A stretch of DNA of 64,000 nt, taken from contig NZ_AP014648.1 of the NCBI RefSeq assembly GCF_000828475.1, positions 2,429,400 through 2,493,399 of the forward strand, given 5' to 3'. The position numbers and the translations under genes are program-made. The DNA comes from Methyloceanibacter caenitepidi (GTDB lineage Bacteria > Pseudomonadota > Alphaproteobacteria > Rhizobiales > Methyloligellaceae). The notes beneath the pieces were generated by a model. The model was not told where the DNA came from and made no database searches. It saw only the letters and a program-made list of their open reading frames with translations. Shown here piece by piece: positions 1 to 7,953 of this stretch (the stretch's first letter is position 1; every line of letters starts with the position of its first letter).

Positions 1-1
1 G

Positions 2-1729
2 GCGGGCATCTCCTTCGGCGGCGACGACCCGCGCCTGTTCGCGCCCCACTACCCCGGCGCGACGTCGAGTCTCAAGGAACTGCAGACCCCCGCGGTCGGC
101 GCCGGCGCGCTCAACTGGGTCCCGGAATACGACCAGATTATCCGGCGCATGCCCATTCTCGTGACCCTCGACGAAACGCTGTATCCGTCTTTTTCCGCCG
201 ATCTCCTGCGCGTCGCCCAAGGCGCGTCAACCTATGTGGTCAAGTCCTCCGGTGCGAGCGGCGAGAAGGCGTTTGGCGAGCAGACCGGCATCGTCAAGGT
301 CCGCGTCGGCGATTTCGAAATTCCGACCGATGCGAACGGCCAAATGTGGCTCCATTTTTCGCCGCAGACCCGCGATCGTTATCTGCCGGCCTGGAAGATT
401 TTGAACGGCGAGCTGGGTGAAGAAGCGATCGCAGGACGCATTCTTCTGATCGGCACCAGCGCCGCGGGCCTGCTGGACCTTCGTGCGACGCCGCTCGAAG
501 CCTCCGTACCCGGCGTCGAACTGCACGCTCAGGCCGTGGAACAGATCATCCGCGGCAGCTACCTCATGCGGCCCGATTTCGCGACGCCGGCGGAACTACT
601 TTATATCCTCGTCCTCGGCCTCCTGATCGCCGTGCTGATCTACCGGGCGGGGGCGCTGGGCAGCGCCGTGCTCGGCGGGCTCGCCGTGGCCTTCGTCGTC
701 TGGCTGTCGTGGCACGCGTTCAACAGCTGGGGATGGCTGGTCGATCCGGTCTATCCGACGATCGCCTTGACGGCGATCTATCTCACCGGCTCTTCGTTCG
801 TCTTCTTGCGGACCGAGCGCGAACGCAATCGCGTGCGCAACGCCTTCTCGCACTACATGGCTCCCGCTCTCGTGGAACGGTTGGCGGACGATCCCGAGCG
901 GCTCAAGCTCGGCGGCGAGAATCGCGACATGACGCTTCTCTTCAGCGACGTGCGCGGTTTCACCACAATATCGGAGGGGCTGGATGCGGAGGAGCTCACC
1001 CGCTTTCTCAACGACCTGTTCACGCCGCTCAGCAACATCATCCTCGACGAGGAAGGCACGATCGACAAATTCATGGGCGATGCGTTGATGGCCTTTTGGA
1101 ACGCGCCGCTCGACGACCCCTACCATCCCGGACACGCCTGCGCCGCCGCGCTTCGCATGGTCGACGAGATGGCAGTTCTGAACGAGCGCTGGCAGAAGGC
1201 CGCAGAGGAAGCCGGCCGTGAGTACAAGCCCGTGAAGCTCGGCATCGGCCTGAACACGGGCGTTTGCTGTGTCGGCAATCTCGGTTCGGAAACGCGGTTC
1301 GACTATTCGGTTATCGGCGACAACGTGAACGTCGCTTCCCGCCTCGAGGGCCAGTCGAAGACCTACGACCTCGTGATCATTGTCGGCGAGGAGACTGCGG
1401 CCCGCGCGCCGGATTTCGCCTTCCTCGAACTCGACCTGTTGAAGGTCAAAGGCAAGACAGCGGCCACCCGCATCTTCGGTCTGCTGGGCGACGACGCCGT
1501 CCGGCAGAGCGAGGCCTTCGGAGCTCTCGCCGCCAAGCACCAGGACTTCCTGTCCAAATACCGCGCTATGGACTGGGACGGCGCCAAGGTGCTACTGGCC
1601 GAATGCGAAACATTAGGCGGCGACAAGCTGAAAGGTCTTTACGCGCTCTATCGCCAGCGCATCGATGCATTTCGTATCACGCCCCCGCCGGACAATTGGG
1701 ACGGCAGCACGCAAGCAGCCTCCAAATAA
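2..1729 (+). CDS. CHASE2-domain class III adenylate cyclase (5' end outside window)
   Basis: This integral-membrane sensor probably makes cAMP from ATP. The reading frame is open back to base 2, and the translated upstream part still looks like CHASE2 (GALNWVPEYDQIIRRMP), so the internal ATG at 149 is not the start. An extracytoplasmic CHASE2 sensor is followed by three membrane helices (about nt 590-810) and a cyclase domain (about nt 926-1470). Both metal-binding Asp are present (FSDVRGF and KFMGDA), as are the purine-selecting Lys of DKFMGD and the transition-state Asn/Arg of NVASR. A Ser (DYSVIGD) stands where class IIIa enzymes have Asp, which resembles class IIIb cyclases, many of which respond to bicarbonate. 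ATP rather than GTP specificity is inferred from the Lys. The next gene begins about 60 bp downstream. Confidence 0.88.
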   Translation, partial: AGISFGGDDPRLFAPHYPGATSSLKELQTPAVGAGALNWVPEYDQIIRRMPILVTLDETLYPSFSADLLRVAQGASTYVVKSSGASGEKAFGEQTGIVKVRVGDFEIPTDANGQMWLHFSPQTRDRYLPAWKILNGELGEEAIAGRILLIGTSAAGLLDLRATPLEASVPGVELHAQAVEQIIRGSYLMRPDFATPAELLYILVLGLLIAVLIYRAGALGSAVLGGLAVAFVVWLSWHAFNSWGWLVDPVYPTIALTAIYLTGSSFVFLRTERERNRVRNAFSHYMAPALVERLADDPERLKLGGENRDMTLLFSDVRGFTTISEGLDAEELTRFLNDLFTPLSNIILDEEGTIDKFMGDALMAFWNAPLDDPYHPGHACAAALRMVDEMAVLNERWQKAAEEAGREYKPVKLGIGLNTGVCCVGNLGSETRFDYSVIGDNVNVASRLEGQSKTYDLVIIVGEETAARAPDFAFLELDLLKVKGKTAATRIFGLLGDDAVRQSEAFGALAAKHQDFLSKYRAMDWDGAKVLLAECETLGGDKLKGLYALYRQRIDAFRITPPPDNWDGSTQAASK

Positions 1730-1789
1730 TCCATTCGAGCAGCCCATCCACCAACGCAATACGCCAAACGCCTACAGTCGAACGTTCCT

Positions 1790-2182
1790 ATGCCTAAGAT
1801 TGCCATTCTTTGCCTCGCCGCGATCGCCATCTTGATGATCAAGCACACCGTGGCGGACTTCTTCCTTCAGACCCCATTCCAATACTGCAACAAGGGGACG
1901 TACGGTCATCCGGGCGGCTTCGTGCACGCGGGGATTCATGTGGCGCTGACGCCGCTCGCGTATCTGGTGCTGGCCCCCGCCTCCTTGATGCTGGCGCTCT
2001 GGATCGCGCTGGGAGAGTTCGTCGTCCACTACCATGTGGATTGGGCCAAGGAGCAGTTCGGCCGCCGTATGAAGGCGACGCCGCAAACGGCGAACTATTG
2101 GCATGCGCTCGGCCTCGACCAGCTCGCACACGGCCTGACCTATGTCGGCATCGTCGCCGCGCTCGTCTGGGCAATGAGCTGA
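1790..2182 (+). CDS. DUF3307 family small membrane protein
   Basis: A 130-residue hydrophobic protein of unknown function. An N-terminal helix is followed by a conserved-looking KHTVADFFLQTPFQ stretch, and His residues recur through the chain (HPGGFVHAGIHV, VVHYHVDWAK, YWHALGLDQLAHG). That HxxxDFxLQ plus His pattern is typical of DUF3307. Three or four membrane segments are likely. It follows the cyclase in the same direction, but the roughly 60-bp gap shows no obvious coupling. The ATG at 1790 sits just before the first membrane segment. The family assignment comes from pattern recognition and no activity is known. Confidence 0.7.
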   Translation: MPKIAILCLAAIAILMIKHTVADFFLQTPFQYCNKGTYGHPGGFVHAGIHVALTPLAYLVLAPASLMLALWIALGEFVVHYHVDWAKEQFGRRMKATPQTANYWHALGLDQLAHGLTYVGIVAALVWAMS

Positions 2183-2287
2183 ACCGCAGACAGAACGTGT
2201 GCCCTGGGCAGCGCCCGGCCCGAATTGTATGCTCAGCGCCGCGATTGGTTCGTCCAACGGTGAACGAGCGGCTGCGGGAGGCACATC

Positions 2288-2821
2288 GTGAATGTATTGA
2301 TCGTCTATGGAACCACCGAGGGGCAAACGCGGAAGGTTGCCGAGCACGTGGCCAAGGACGTGTCCGATCGGGGACATGCCGTCGAAGTGCTCGACGCCGC
2401 CGAGTCGGATGCCAACGTTGACCTCAATGACTTTCAAGCCGTAGTACTCGCGGGGTCCGTGCACCAAGAACAGCACCAAAAGGCCGTCAAAAACTTCGCG
2501 ACCGCCCACAGCGAACAGCTGGATTCGTGCCCGTCGGCGTTTATTTCGGTCAGCCTGTCGGCAGCGCTGGAGGAAACCCGGCCCGAGGCGCAACGCTACG
2601 TCGATCAGTTTGTCGAGCTGACCGGATGGCAGCCGCGCATGACTCTCCTATTGGGGGGAGCCGTCCGCTTTACCGAGTACGACTATTTCCAGGAGCAGGT
2701 CGTGAAGTTCATCGTCATGAAGCGGGGGCTGGCCGCCGAGGACGGAGGCGATCGCGAGTTCACGGACTGGAGCGCTTTGGACGCTTTCGTCGACGAGTTT
2801 CTCGAACGCGCCGCGAGCTAA
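2288..2821 (+). CDS. hemG: Flavodoxin-domain protein, HemG-like protoporphyrinogen dehydrogenase
   Basis: Probable FMN protein of the HemG type, which oxidises protoporphyrinogen IX to protoporphyrin IX using respiratory quinones during haem synthesis. The N-terminus carries the FMN phosphate loop (VYGTTEGQTRK). The middle (SAFISVSLSAALEETRPEAQRYV) and the C-terminal part (WQPRMTLLLGGAVRFTEYD ... FTDW) follow E. coli HemG closely, and the length (177 aa) also fits. The start is GTG at 2288 with a strong GGGAGG ribosome site just upstream. It runs convergently with the cytochrome c gene, overlapping it by four bases. A general flavodoxin-like quinone reductase is the main alternative. Confidence 0.7.
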   Translation: MNVLIVYGTTEGQTRKVAEHVAKDVSDRGHAVEVLDAAESDANVDLNDFQAVVLAGSVHQEQHQKAVKNFATAHSEQLDSCPSAFISVSLSAALEETRPEAQRYVDQFVELTGWQPRMTLLLGGAVRFTEYDYFQEQVVKFIVMKRGLAAEDGGDREFTDWSALDAFVDEFLERAAS

Positions 2822-3111
2822 CGGTCGCTGGCGAAGTGGTAGAACTCGTCGTTCAAATATTTGAGCAGGTCCCGCGTTTCGTCCGCCGAAAACTCGGCGT
2901 TCGCCATATGACTGCAGCTGGATAGTTGCTCCCTCAACTGATCCAGAGACTGAACGGCGCGGTCCGAGCGCGAGAGAACGCTCGTGTCGTGGCACTCCGT
3001 GCAATGCGTGTCGTACAGACGCTTTCCGTTGGCGCTGTCGCCCGGTAGCGATGAGGCTTGCGCCATTGACACGAGCAGCATTGACGCCAACACGCTCAGA
3101 AAGCTTTTCAT
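2818..3111 (-). CDS. Small periplasmic monohaem c-type cytochrome
   Basis: A 97-residue secreted protein. A signal peptide (MKSFLSVLASMLLVSMAQAS) is followed by a single haem-binding CTECH site near residue 37, then a short helical tail ending in DLLKYLNDEFYHF. It resembles small class I cytochromes acting as periplasmic electron carriers. The sixth ligand is probably the Met of SCSHMAN, though a His lies next to it. A strong GGAGG ribosome site precedes the ATG. It overlaps the 3' end of the HemG-like gene on the other strand by four bases. Its partner enzyme cannot be read from the context. Confidence 0.8.
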   Translation of the reverse strand: MKSFLSVLASMLLVSMAQASSLPGDSANGKRLYDTHCTECHDTSVLSRSDRAVQSLDQLREQLSSCSHMANAEFSADETRDLLKYLNDEFYHFASDR

Positions 3112-3249
3112 CGCTTACCTCCAGGGTTCTTGTGCAAGCCCCCAATCGGCTTCCCGCTGCGCAGGCCGAACGATGCGGCCTAAGGGCGTGACCAAGACCT
3201 GACCGGAATGCCTTGCGCGGAAAGTCGAGGCGCCTATGCCGGCGTAGAC

Positions 3250-3516
3250 TTACCAGCCGCGCCAATAGCGGCGCGATTGCCGTCTGAGATACCGCTTGGG
3301 CACACGGTAGACGGTGTACCCTTGCGGATAGTCGTTGCCGTCCCTGAATCGCGGATGCTCGTTCCGGTATTGGAGATAGTCGTCACTATGCCGGGGATAT
3401 ACGTAGCCATAGGGCGGTCCGACATAGACTCGGACCCGCCCCGCCGACGCCGTGGCCGGCACAAGCGCCGTCAGGAAGAGCGCGGCGCCTGCAATGAGTA
3501 GTGGTGATTTTGTCAT
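3250..3516 (-). CDS. Small secreted Tyr/Arg-rich hypothetical protein
   Basis: An 88-residue protein with a clear signal peptide (MTKSPLLIAGAALFLTALVP, then an ATASA cleavage site). The mature part of about 63 residues is rich in Tyr, Arg and Pro (VYVGPPYGYVYPRHSDD) and ends in a very basic stretch (KRYLRRQSRRYWRGW). The frame could begin 18 codons earlier, but the Met at 3516 starts a canonical signal sequence. No domain is recognised. The basic aromatic tail suggests an envelope or periplasmic role, which is inference only. Confidence 0.6.
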   Translation of the reverse strand: MTKSPLLIAGAALFLTALVPATASAGRVRVYVGPPYGYVYPRHSDDYLQYRNEHPRFRDGNDYPQGYTVYRVPKRYLRRQSRRYWRGW

Positions 3517-3711
3517 CGCGTTGCTCCGATCGCAAAGACAGAGCATCTCACTGGCATCACAGACTGTCAAAGCAACCGGCTTTGGGGCCGGTTTTCAGGC
3601 GCTAGCGCTGCATCCCAAAGCACACCCTTGACTTCCTGCGGCATTGCGGGCTTCACGGTAGTATCTTCAACTCTACCGCCGCTCGGCTCAACCGCTCGGG
3701 AGAGTTCCATT

Positions 3712-4527
3712 GTGACGACACGCGGACTCAGACCGTTGATACGTTCCATCGCCGACAATCCACGTCCGAGCATACAGGACGCCCTGCTCCTCGCCAGCGT
3801 CTTGCTCGTGGGGGCACTGCTCGCGCTACAATACAACCTCTTCTGGTTCAGCGCCGAGCTTTCCGACCCCCAGCGCAAGATCTCGCTTGCCGAGGCAATG
3901 GCGCTCACCGTCCTGCTCGCTTTGTGCATTTGTGCCTTCGCTGTCCGGCGGCTGCGCGAGGTCAGGTATGACACGGCGCGCCGTGCCGTGACGCGATCTC
4001 AGATGCGGCAGCTGCGCACGCTTGCATCCCATGACTCCCTGACGGGGCTCGCAAATCGCCGCGAGTTGGATTCGGCTCTGGCGGCGGCGATCGCCTCCGC
4101 GGCCAGTGGACGGAGGCACGCGTTTTTCATGATCGATTTGAACGGCTTCAAACGCATCAACGATGTTTATGGGCACGCCATGGGAGACCGCGTCCTGCAA
4201 GCCGTCGCCGGGCGATTTCAGTCCGCGGCCCGGCCAAGCGATCTGCTGGCGCGGCTCGGCGGCGACGAATTCGCCCTCCTCTCCTATGATGTCGATCACG
4301 ACACCGCCCGCGCCATTGGTCAGCGCATGATGGCCACGCTGGACAGCGAGATTCGGGTCGGCGGACGCTCCCACGAGCCCAGCGCCTCGATCGGCGTGGC
4401 GCTCATTCCCCAAAATGGCTCCACGCCGGAGGAGATTATCCATCACGCCGATATCGCGATGTACCGGGCGAAAGGCGAAGACAAGACCGCGCTCGTGTTC
4501 TTCGAACCGCCGGCCGCGATTAGCTGA
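3712..4527 (+). CDS. Membrane-anchored GGDEF diguanylate cyclase
   Basis: Predicted to make cyclic di-GMP from two GTP. Two N-terminal membrane helices (ALLLASVLLVGALLAL and ALTVLLALCICAFAV) lead into a GGDEF domain starting at HDSLTGLANRREL. The active-site loop is an intact GGDEF, and an inhibitory I-site RxxD (RPSD) lies exactly five residues before it, so product feedback is expected. There is no separate sensor domain beyond the membrane anchor. The frame opens earlier (ATG at 3628), but GTG at 3712 has a GGGAGAG ribosome site at good spacing and gives a normal N-terminus. It converges with the SulP gene. Confidence 0.85.
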   Translation: MTTRGLRPLIRSIADNPRPSIQDALLLASVLLVGALLALQYNLFWFSAELSDPQRKISLAEAMALTVLLALCICAFAVRRLREVRYDTARRAVTRSQMRQLRTLASHDSLTGLANRRELDSALAAAIASAASGRRHAFFMIDLNGFKRINDVYGHAMGDRVLQAVAGRFQSAARPSDLLARLGGDEFALLSYDVDHDTARAIGQRMMATLDSEIRVGGRSHEPSASIGVALIPQNGSTPEEIIHHADIAMYRAKGEDKTALVFFEPPAAIS

Positions 4528-4603
4528 CCGGCCGCCGGCGCCGTTTTGAGCGCGCGGACAGGTGCCCATGGTCCGGCGCGGCGGCTGTTGGCAAGCTCCA
4601 AGC

Positions 4604-6829
4604 CTAATGCAGAGCGGATATCTCGCGGTTGGCGAAATCGAGCCGGTCGGACAAGAGCCGGATAATGAGCTTGTGCAGAGACGCCGCTGCACCCGGATCT
4701 TCGTCCTGCATCTTGTCGAAGGACTCGCGGGTCAGGATGTAAACGACGCTCGCGCTCTCCGCGACCACGTTCGCGCCGCGCGGCACGTCGCGGTAGAAAC
4801 CCATTTCGCCGACGACCGTATGACCCAGCATACGCCGTAGACGGATGGACCGCCCGTATTCGCCTTCAATCGTGATCGCGACGCACCCTGATGCCTGGAA
4901 CACGACGGAGTCCGACGGCTCCCCCTGCCGGAAGAGAACGGCGCCACTATCCAACTCACGCCGGGTCATATAGGGCTCGACCCGCTCGAAGGTGATATCC
5001 CCACCGAGTTCGTTCTGCAGCCAGGTCTCGAAGGTGTGCGAGGATGCTTCGCCGACCTCGTGATACAGCAACACCATGTCCTCGCACCATTCGACCGCGT
5101 CGTTGCGGGTCGGGAACGCCTGATGCGGCCGGTCCGTACCGAAAAATCCAGCGCCCAGGAACGCGGCGTGCATGGAATCGCTCAGCCCACTGAAGACGAG
5201 CGTGACGTCACGCTCCTCGCAATAGTTGCGCAGCTTGACGAGGCTCAAGACGGCCGACGTGTCCAGACCCTGCACTGCGCTGAAGTCGAGCACGATATAG
5301 CCGACCGGTTTCTCTTTCTGCTCCTCGATCTCGCGCCGGATCCGCTCGAAGAGCCCGTTCGAGGATCCGAAGAAGATGAAGCCGGACAGCCAGAACACGT
5401 GGACGCGCTTGCCTTCCTCCTGGAGGAGGCGCGCTTGCTCCGGCGAACGGTCCACGCTGCTAGACAGCTCGTAGCGGGTCAGGTGACGGCGGATCACGCC
5501 GATCCGGCTGTATGAGAGCGCGAACAGCAGGCAGGCGCCGATGACGCCCAGCACCACGCCCACCAGATAGCCGAAATAGAGAATGACGAGCGCAATCGCG
5601 ATGGCGAGCGCAAGGTCCGTGCGCGACCGCTGCGCCGGCGAATGCACGAGCGCTTCGATCAGAATCATCGTGCCGAGATAGGCCAGCATGCCGCCCAGGA
5701 TCGCCTTGGGTACGAAGCTGCCCACATCGGCGCCGGCGAACAGCACCAAGCCGCACACGACCGCAACCGACACACCGCTGATCCGCGTCACCGCGCCCGC
5801 CTGTTGCAGCAGCAGGCTGTTGTTGAGCGACAGATTGCCGGCCACGCCGCCGAGCACGGAAGCCAGCACATTGGCGAGCCCGTTGGTGCGAAACTCCTTG
5901 TCGAGATCGGCGGATTTCTGCCTGGCGACTTCGAGGCTCGAAACGTCGAGCAGCATCGATATCGCCGTCACGCCGCAGACGGCGCCGATTTCCGCACTGC
6001 TCAGCGCCATGACGCCCCAATCGATATCGTGGGTCGACAGAGCGCCGATGGGCCACCAGAGCTGCAAGGCGCCGACGGCCGCCAGATACCAGTCCGCCTG
6101 GGTGTCAGGGTCGGCCACGAACCACATCAGAATGGCATTCAACACGACAAGGAAAACGACGAAGGCGATGGGCAGCGTCAGATAGTCGTCCATCCAGCGC
6201 TTGAGCAGGACGATGAAGAAGGCGAAGGCGAGCCCCACGGCGATCTGCGGCGCGAAGCGCATATCCGCCATGACAGCCCAGCTCGACGGCGACAGAGTGA
6301 GGTTGCTGCCGGTGATGACTTCGACGCCGCCGGTGATGAGCAATAACCCCGATGCGGCCAAGAAGCCGCCGATCACCGGAAACGGAACGAAGCGCAGCCA
6401 CTGACCGAGCTTCAGCCCGCCGAGCCCGAACAACACGGCGCCGGTGAGAAACGTGCTGACCGTGATGGCGACCATTACGTTGATGATCATCGTTTCGGTG
6501 TCCGCGCCCTTCGCGGCGAGCCCCGCGGCCACCGTGGTTGCCAACACGCTCATAACGGCGACGGCGGGCGTATCGGGCCCCGCATCGGCGGGAACGAGCG
6601 TCGTGGTCAGGGACACGACGACGCCGGTCACCATAGTGCCCATGATGAGCGCGGCCAGTCCGAGCGGGAATCCGGCGGCGATAGAGCCTTGGAAAATTAG
6701 GGCGCTGAACGAGATGCAATAGGCGATGTTGACGATCGCCGAGATCGTCCCCGCCATGGCGTCGCGCCCGAGCGTTGCGACGTCAATGTTCTGCGGGCGC
6801 TTGGGCGCCAAATTTTCCAGTAAAGACAA
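4604..6829 (-). CDS. SulP anion transporter fused to STAS and cyclic-nucleotide-binding domains
   Basis: A 741-residue inner-membrane transporter of the SulP/SLC26 family, which moves sulfate, bicarbonate or other anions. Residues 1 to about 430 form the membrane part, about 455-560 a STAS domain (GYIVLDFSAVQGLDTSAVLSL), and about 610-735 a cyclic-nucleotide-binding domain. The phosphate-binding cassette looks intact, with Glu and Arg in GEMGFYRDVPRGANVV, so cAMP or cGMP binding is plausible. The start reads as TTG at 6829, since an in-frame stop lies just upstream and no ATG or GTG falls between. The ribosome site is poor, so the start is uncertain. The substrate cannot be told from sequence. 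A cAMP-type cyclase lies about 2.9 kb away. Confidence 0.88.
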   Translation of the reverse strand: MSLLENLAPKRPQNIDVATLGRDAMAGTISAIVNIAYCISFSALIFQGSIAAGFPLGLAALIMGTMVTGVVVSLTTTLVPADAGPDTPAVAVMSVLATTVAAGLAAKGADTETMIINVMVAITVSTFLTGAVLFGLGGLKLGQWLRFVPFPVIGGFLAASGLLLITGGVEVITGSNLTLSPSSWAVMADMRFAPQIAVGLAFAFFIVLLKRWMDDYLTLPIAFVVFLVVLNAILMWFVADPDTQADWYLAAVGALQLWWPIGALSTHDIDWGVMALSSAEIGAVCGVTAISMLLDVSSLEVARQKSADLDKEFRTNGLANVLASVLGGVAGNLSLNNSLLLQQAGAVTRISGVSVAVVCGLVLFAGADVGSFVPKAILGGMLAYLGTMILIEALVHSPAQRSRTDLALAIAIALVILYFGYLVGVVLGVIGACLLFALSYSRIGVIRRHLTRYELSSSVDRSPEQARLLQEEGKRVHVFWLSGFIFFGSSNGLFERIRREIEEQKEKPVGYIVLDFSAVQGLDTSAVLSLVKLRNYCEERDVTLVFSGLSDSMHAAFLGAGFFGTDRPHQAFPTRNDAVEWCEDMVLLYHEVGEASSHTFETWLQNELGGDITFERVEPYMTRRELDSGAVLFRQGEPSDSVVFQASGCVAITIEGEYGRSIRLRRMLGHTVVGEMGFYRDVPRGANVVAESASVVYILTRESFDKMQDEDPGAAASLHKLIIRLLSDRLDFANREISALH

Positions 6830-6971
6830 AGGCGTATCGGAAATTCACGGGGTTGAATTGTGACCGATCATGGCCGGGCGATACGACAATGCAAGCAAAA
6901 ACGCCCTCGCCCGCACATTCTTCGGCACAAAGCGATGAGCAGGCGCGTTTCGCGGTGATCCGCACAGACGA

Positions 6972-7805
6972 TTAGGCCGACGGATGCAGCGTGTCGTTGC
7001 CGCTCCGGCGCGATTGACCGGTCGCCTTGCCCGTCCCGGCATAGCGCGGATTCCAATGAGCGGCATCGAGACCCGTTTCCACGCCCCACTTGCCCACCCG
7101 GCTTGGATGAAGCACGGCCTTGGACAAGAGCCCGTTGAAGGCGAAGCGGGGCACCGCTACGAAACCGAGCTGGCTGAGATGTCCGCGCATGCGCTTGCCG
7201 TCGTTGAGCGTGAAGCCCCAGTGCTGCAAATGACAGCTCAACGTCACGAAACCCACATTTGCCGCATCGCGCTCCCGCGCGAACAAGCCTTCGGTGAAGA
7301 ACGCCCGTCCGATCGCAAGTCCGAACAGACCGCCCGCGAGGCGGCCGCTGCGGTCCCAAGCTTCGACCGAGTGCGCATAACCTGCGCGATGCAGTGCCGT
7401 GAAGACCTCGACTAGCCCCTCCTCGACCGCGCAGCCGCGAAGCACCGCCGCGAAGTCCGTGTCGAACGTGACGCCATAGGCCTGCGTCTGCAGCAAACGC
7501 CAGACGCGCTGTGAAATGCGGACGTTCTCGGGAAACGACACGGCGCGCTCGGCGGGAGCCCACCACTTGTTCTCCTGGGGATAGAGCCCTTTCGCGTAGG
7601 CCGCGACCATGGTGGGCACGTCGAGCGACGAACAGCGTCCGGCCTGCCCTTCGGGCTGACACAGCGCCTTCTCCGGATCGGGCAGGCGCGGACCGAAGCC
7701 CACGAACTGTTTGGCAAGCAAGACCAAAGCCGCCGGCTTGCTGTAAAGCCCGGACGTGACAAGGCTTTCTGAGACCTGCTTGAGGACATTCTGTCTCGCG
7801 GACAC
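6972..7805 (-). CDS. Leucyl/phenylalanyl-tRNA-protein transferase family protein (divergent Aat)
   Basis: A member of the Aat family, which attaches Leu or Phe from tRNA to proteins starting with Lys or Arg for N-degron turnover. Family landmarks are AYAKGLYPQENKWWAP, GGLFGLAIGRAFFTEGLF and the C-terminal HLQHWGFTLNDGKRMRGHLSQLGF. The Glu of the usual FxE motif and the Asp of LND are kept. The residue equivalent to the catalytic-relay Gln is Lys here (NDGK instead of the usual IDxQ), and the N-terminal third is longer than usual. GTG at 7805 is chosen because GGAG lies seven bases upstream; a TTG at 7817 is the alternative. It may be a paralogue with changed activity. Confidence 0.72.
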   Translation of the reverse strand: MSARQNVLKQVSESLVTSGLYSKPAALVLLAKQFVGFGPRLPDPEKALCQPEGQAGRCSSLDVPTMVAAYAKGLYPQENKWWAPAERAVSFPENVRISQRVWRLLQTQAYGVTFDTDFAAVLRGCAVEEGLVEVFTALHRAGYAHSVEAWDRSGRLAGGLFGLAIGRAFFTEGLFARERDAANVGFVTLSCHLQHWGFTLNDGKRMRGHLSQLGFVAVPRFAFNGLLSKAVLHPSRVGKWGVETGLDAAHWNPRYAGTGKATGQSRRSGNDTLHPSA

Positions 7806-7953
7806 GGGCAACTCCAACGCAATACTCGATGACGCGCGCGGCAGCGATCACAGGCCACCACCTCTCGCATCAAGCTTGCCCGCAAAGGATTCCCAAGGCG
7901 TTAACACTCGCCCGGGCCTTGGAATCCAAGCCTGATGGGATAAGAAATCGCCG

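Noticed and set aside
3628-3711. Longer N-terminus of the diguanylate cyclase
   Set aside because: The extra 28 residues show no helix or motif, and the GTG at 3712 has a much better ribosome site.
6775-6975. 66-codon plus-strand ORF between sulP and aat
   Set aside because: It starts inside sulP antisense, lacks a ribosome site and shows no motif.
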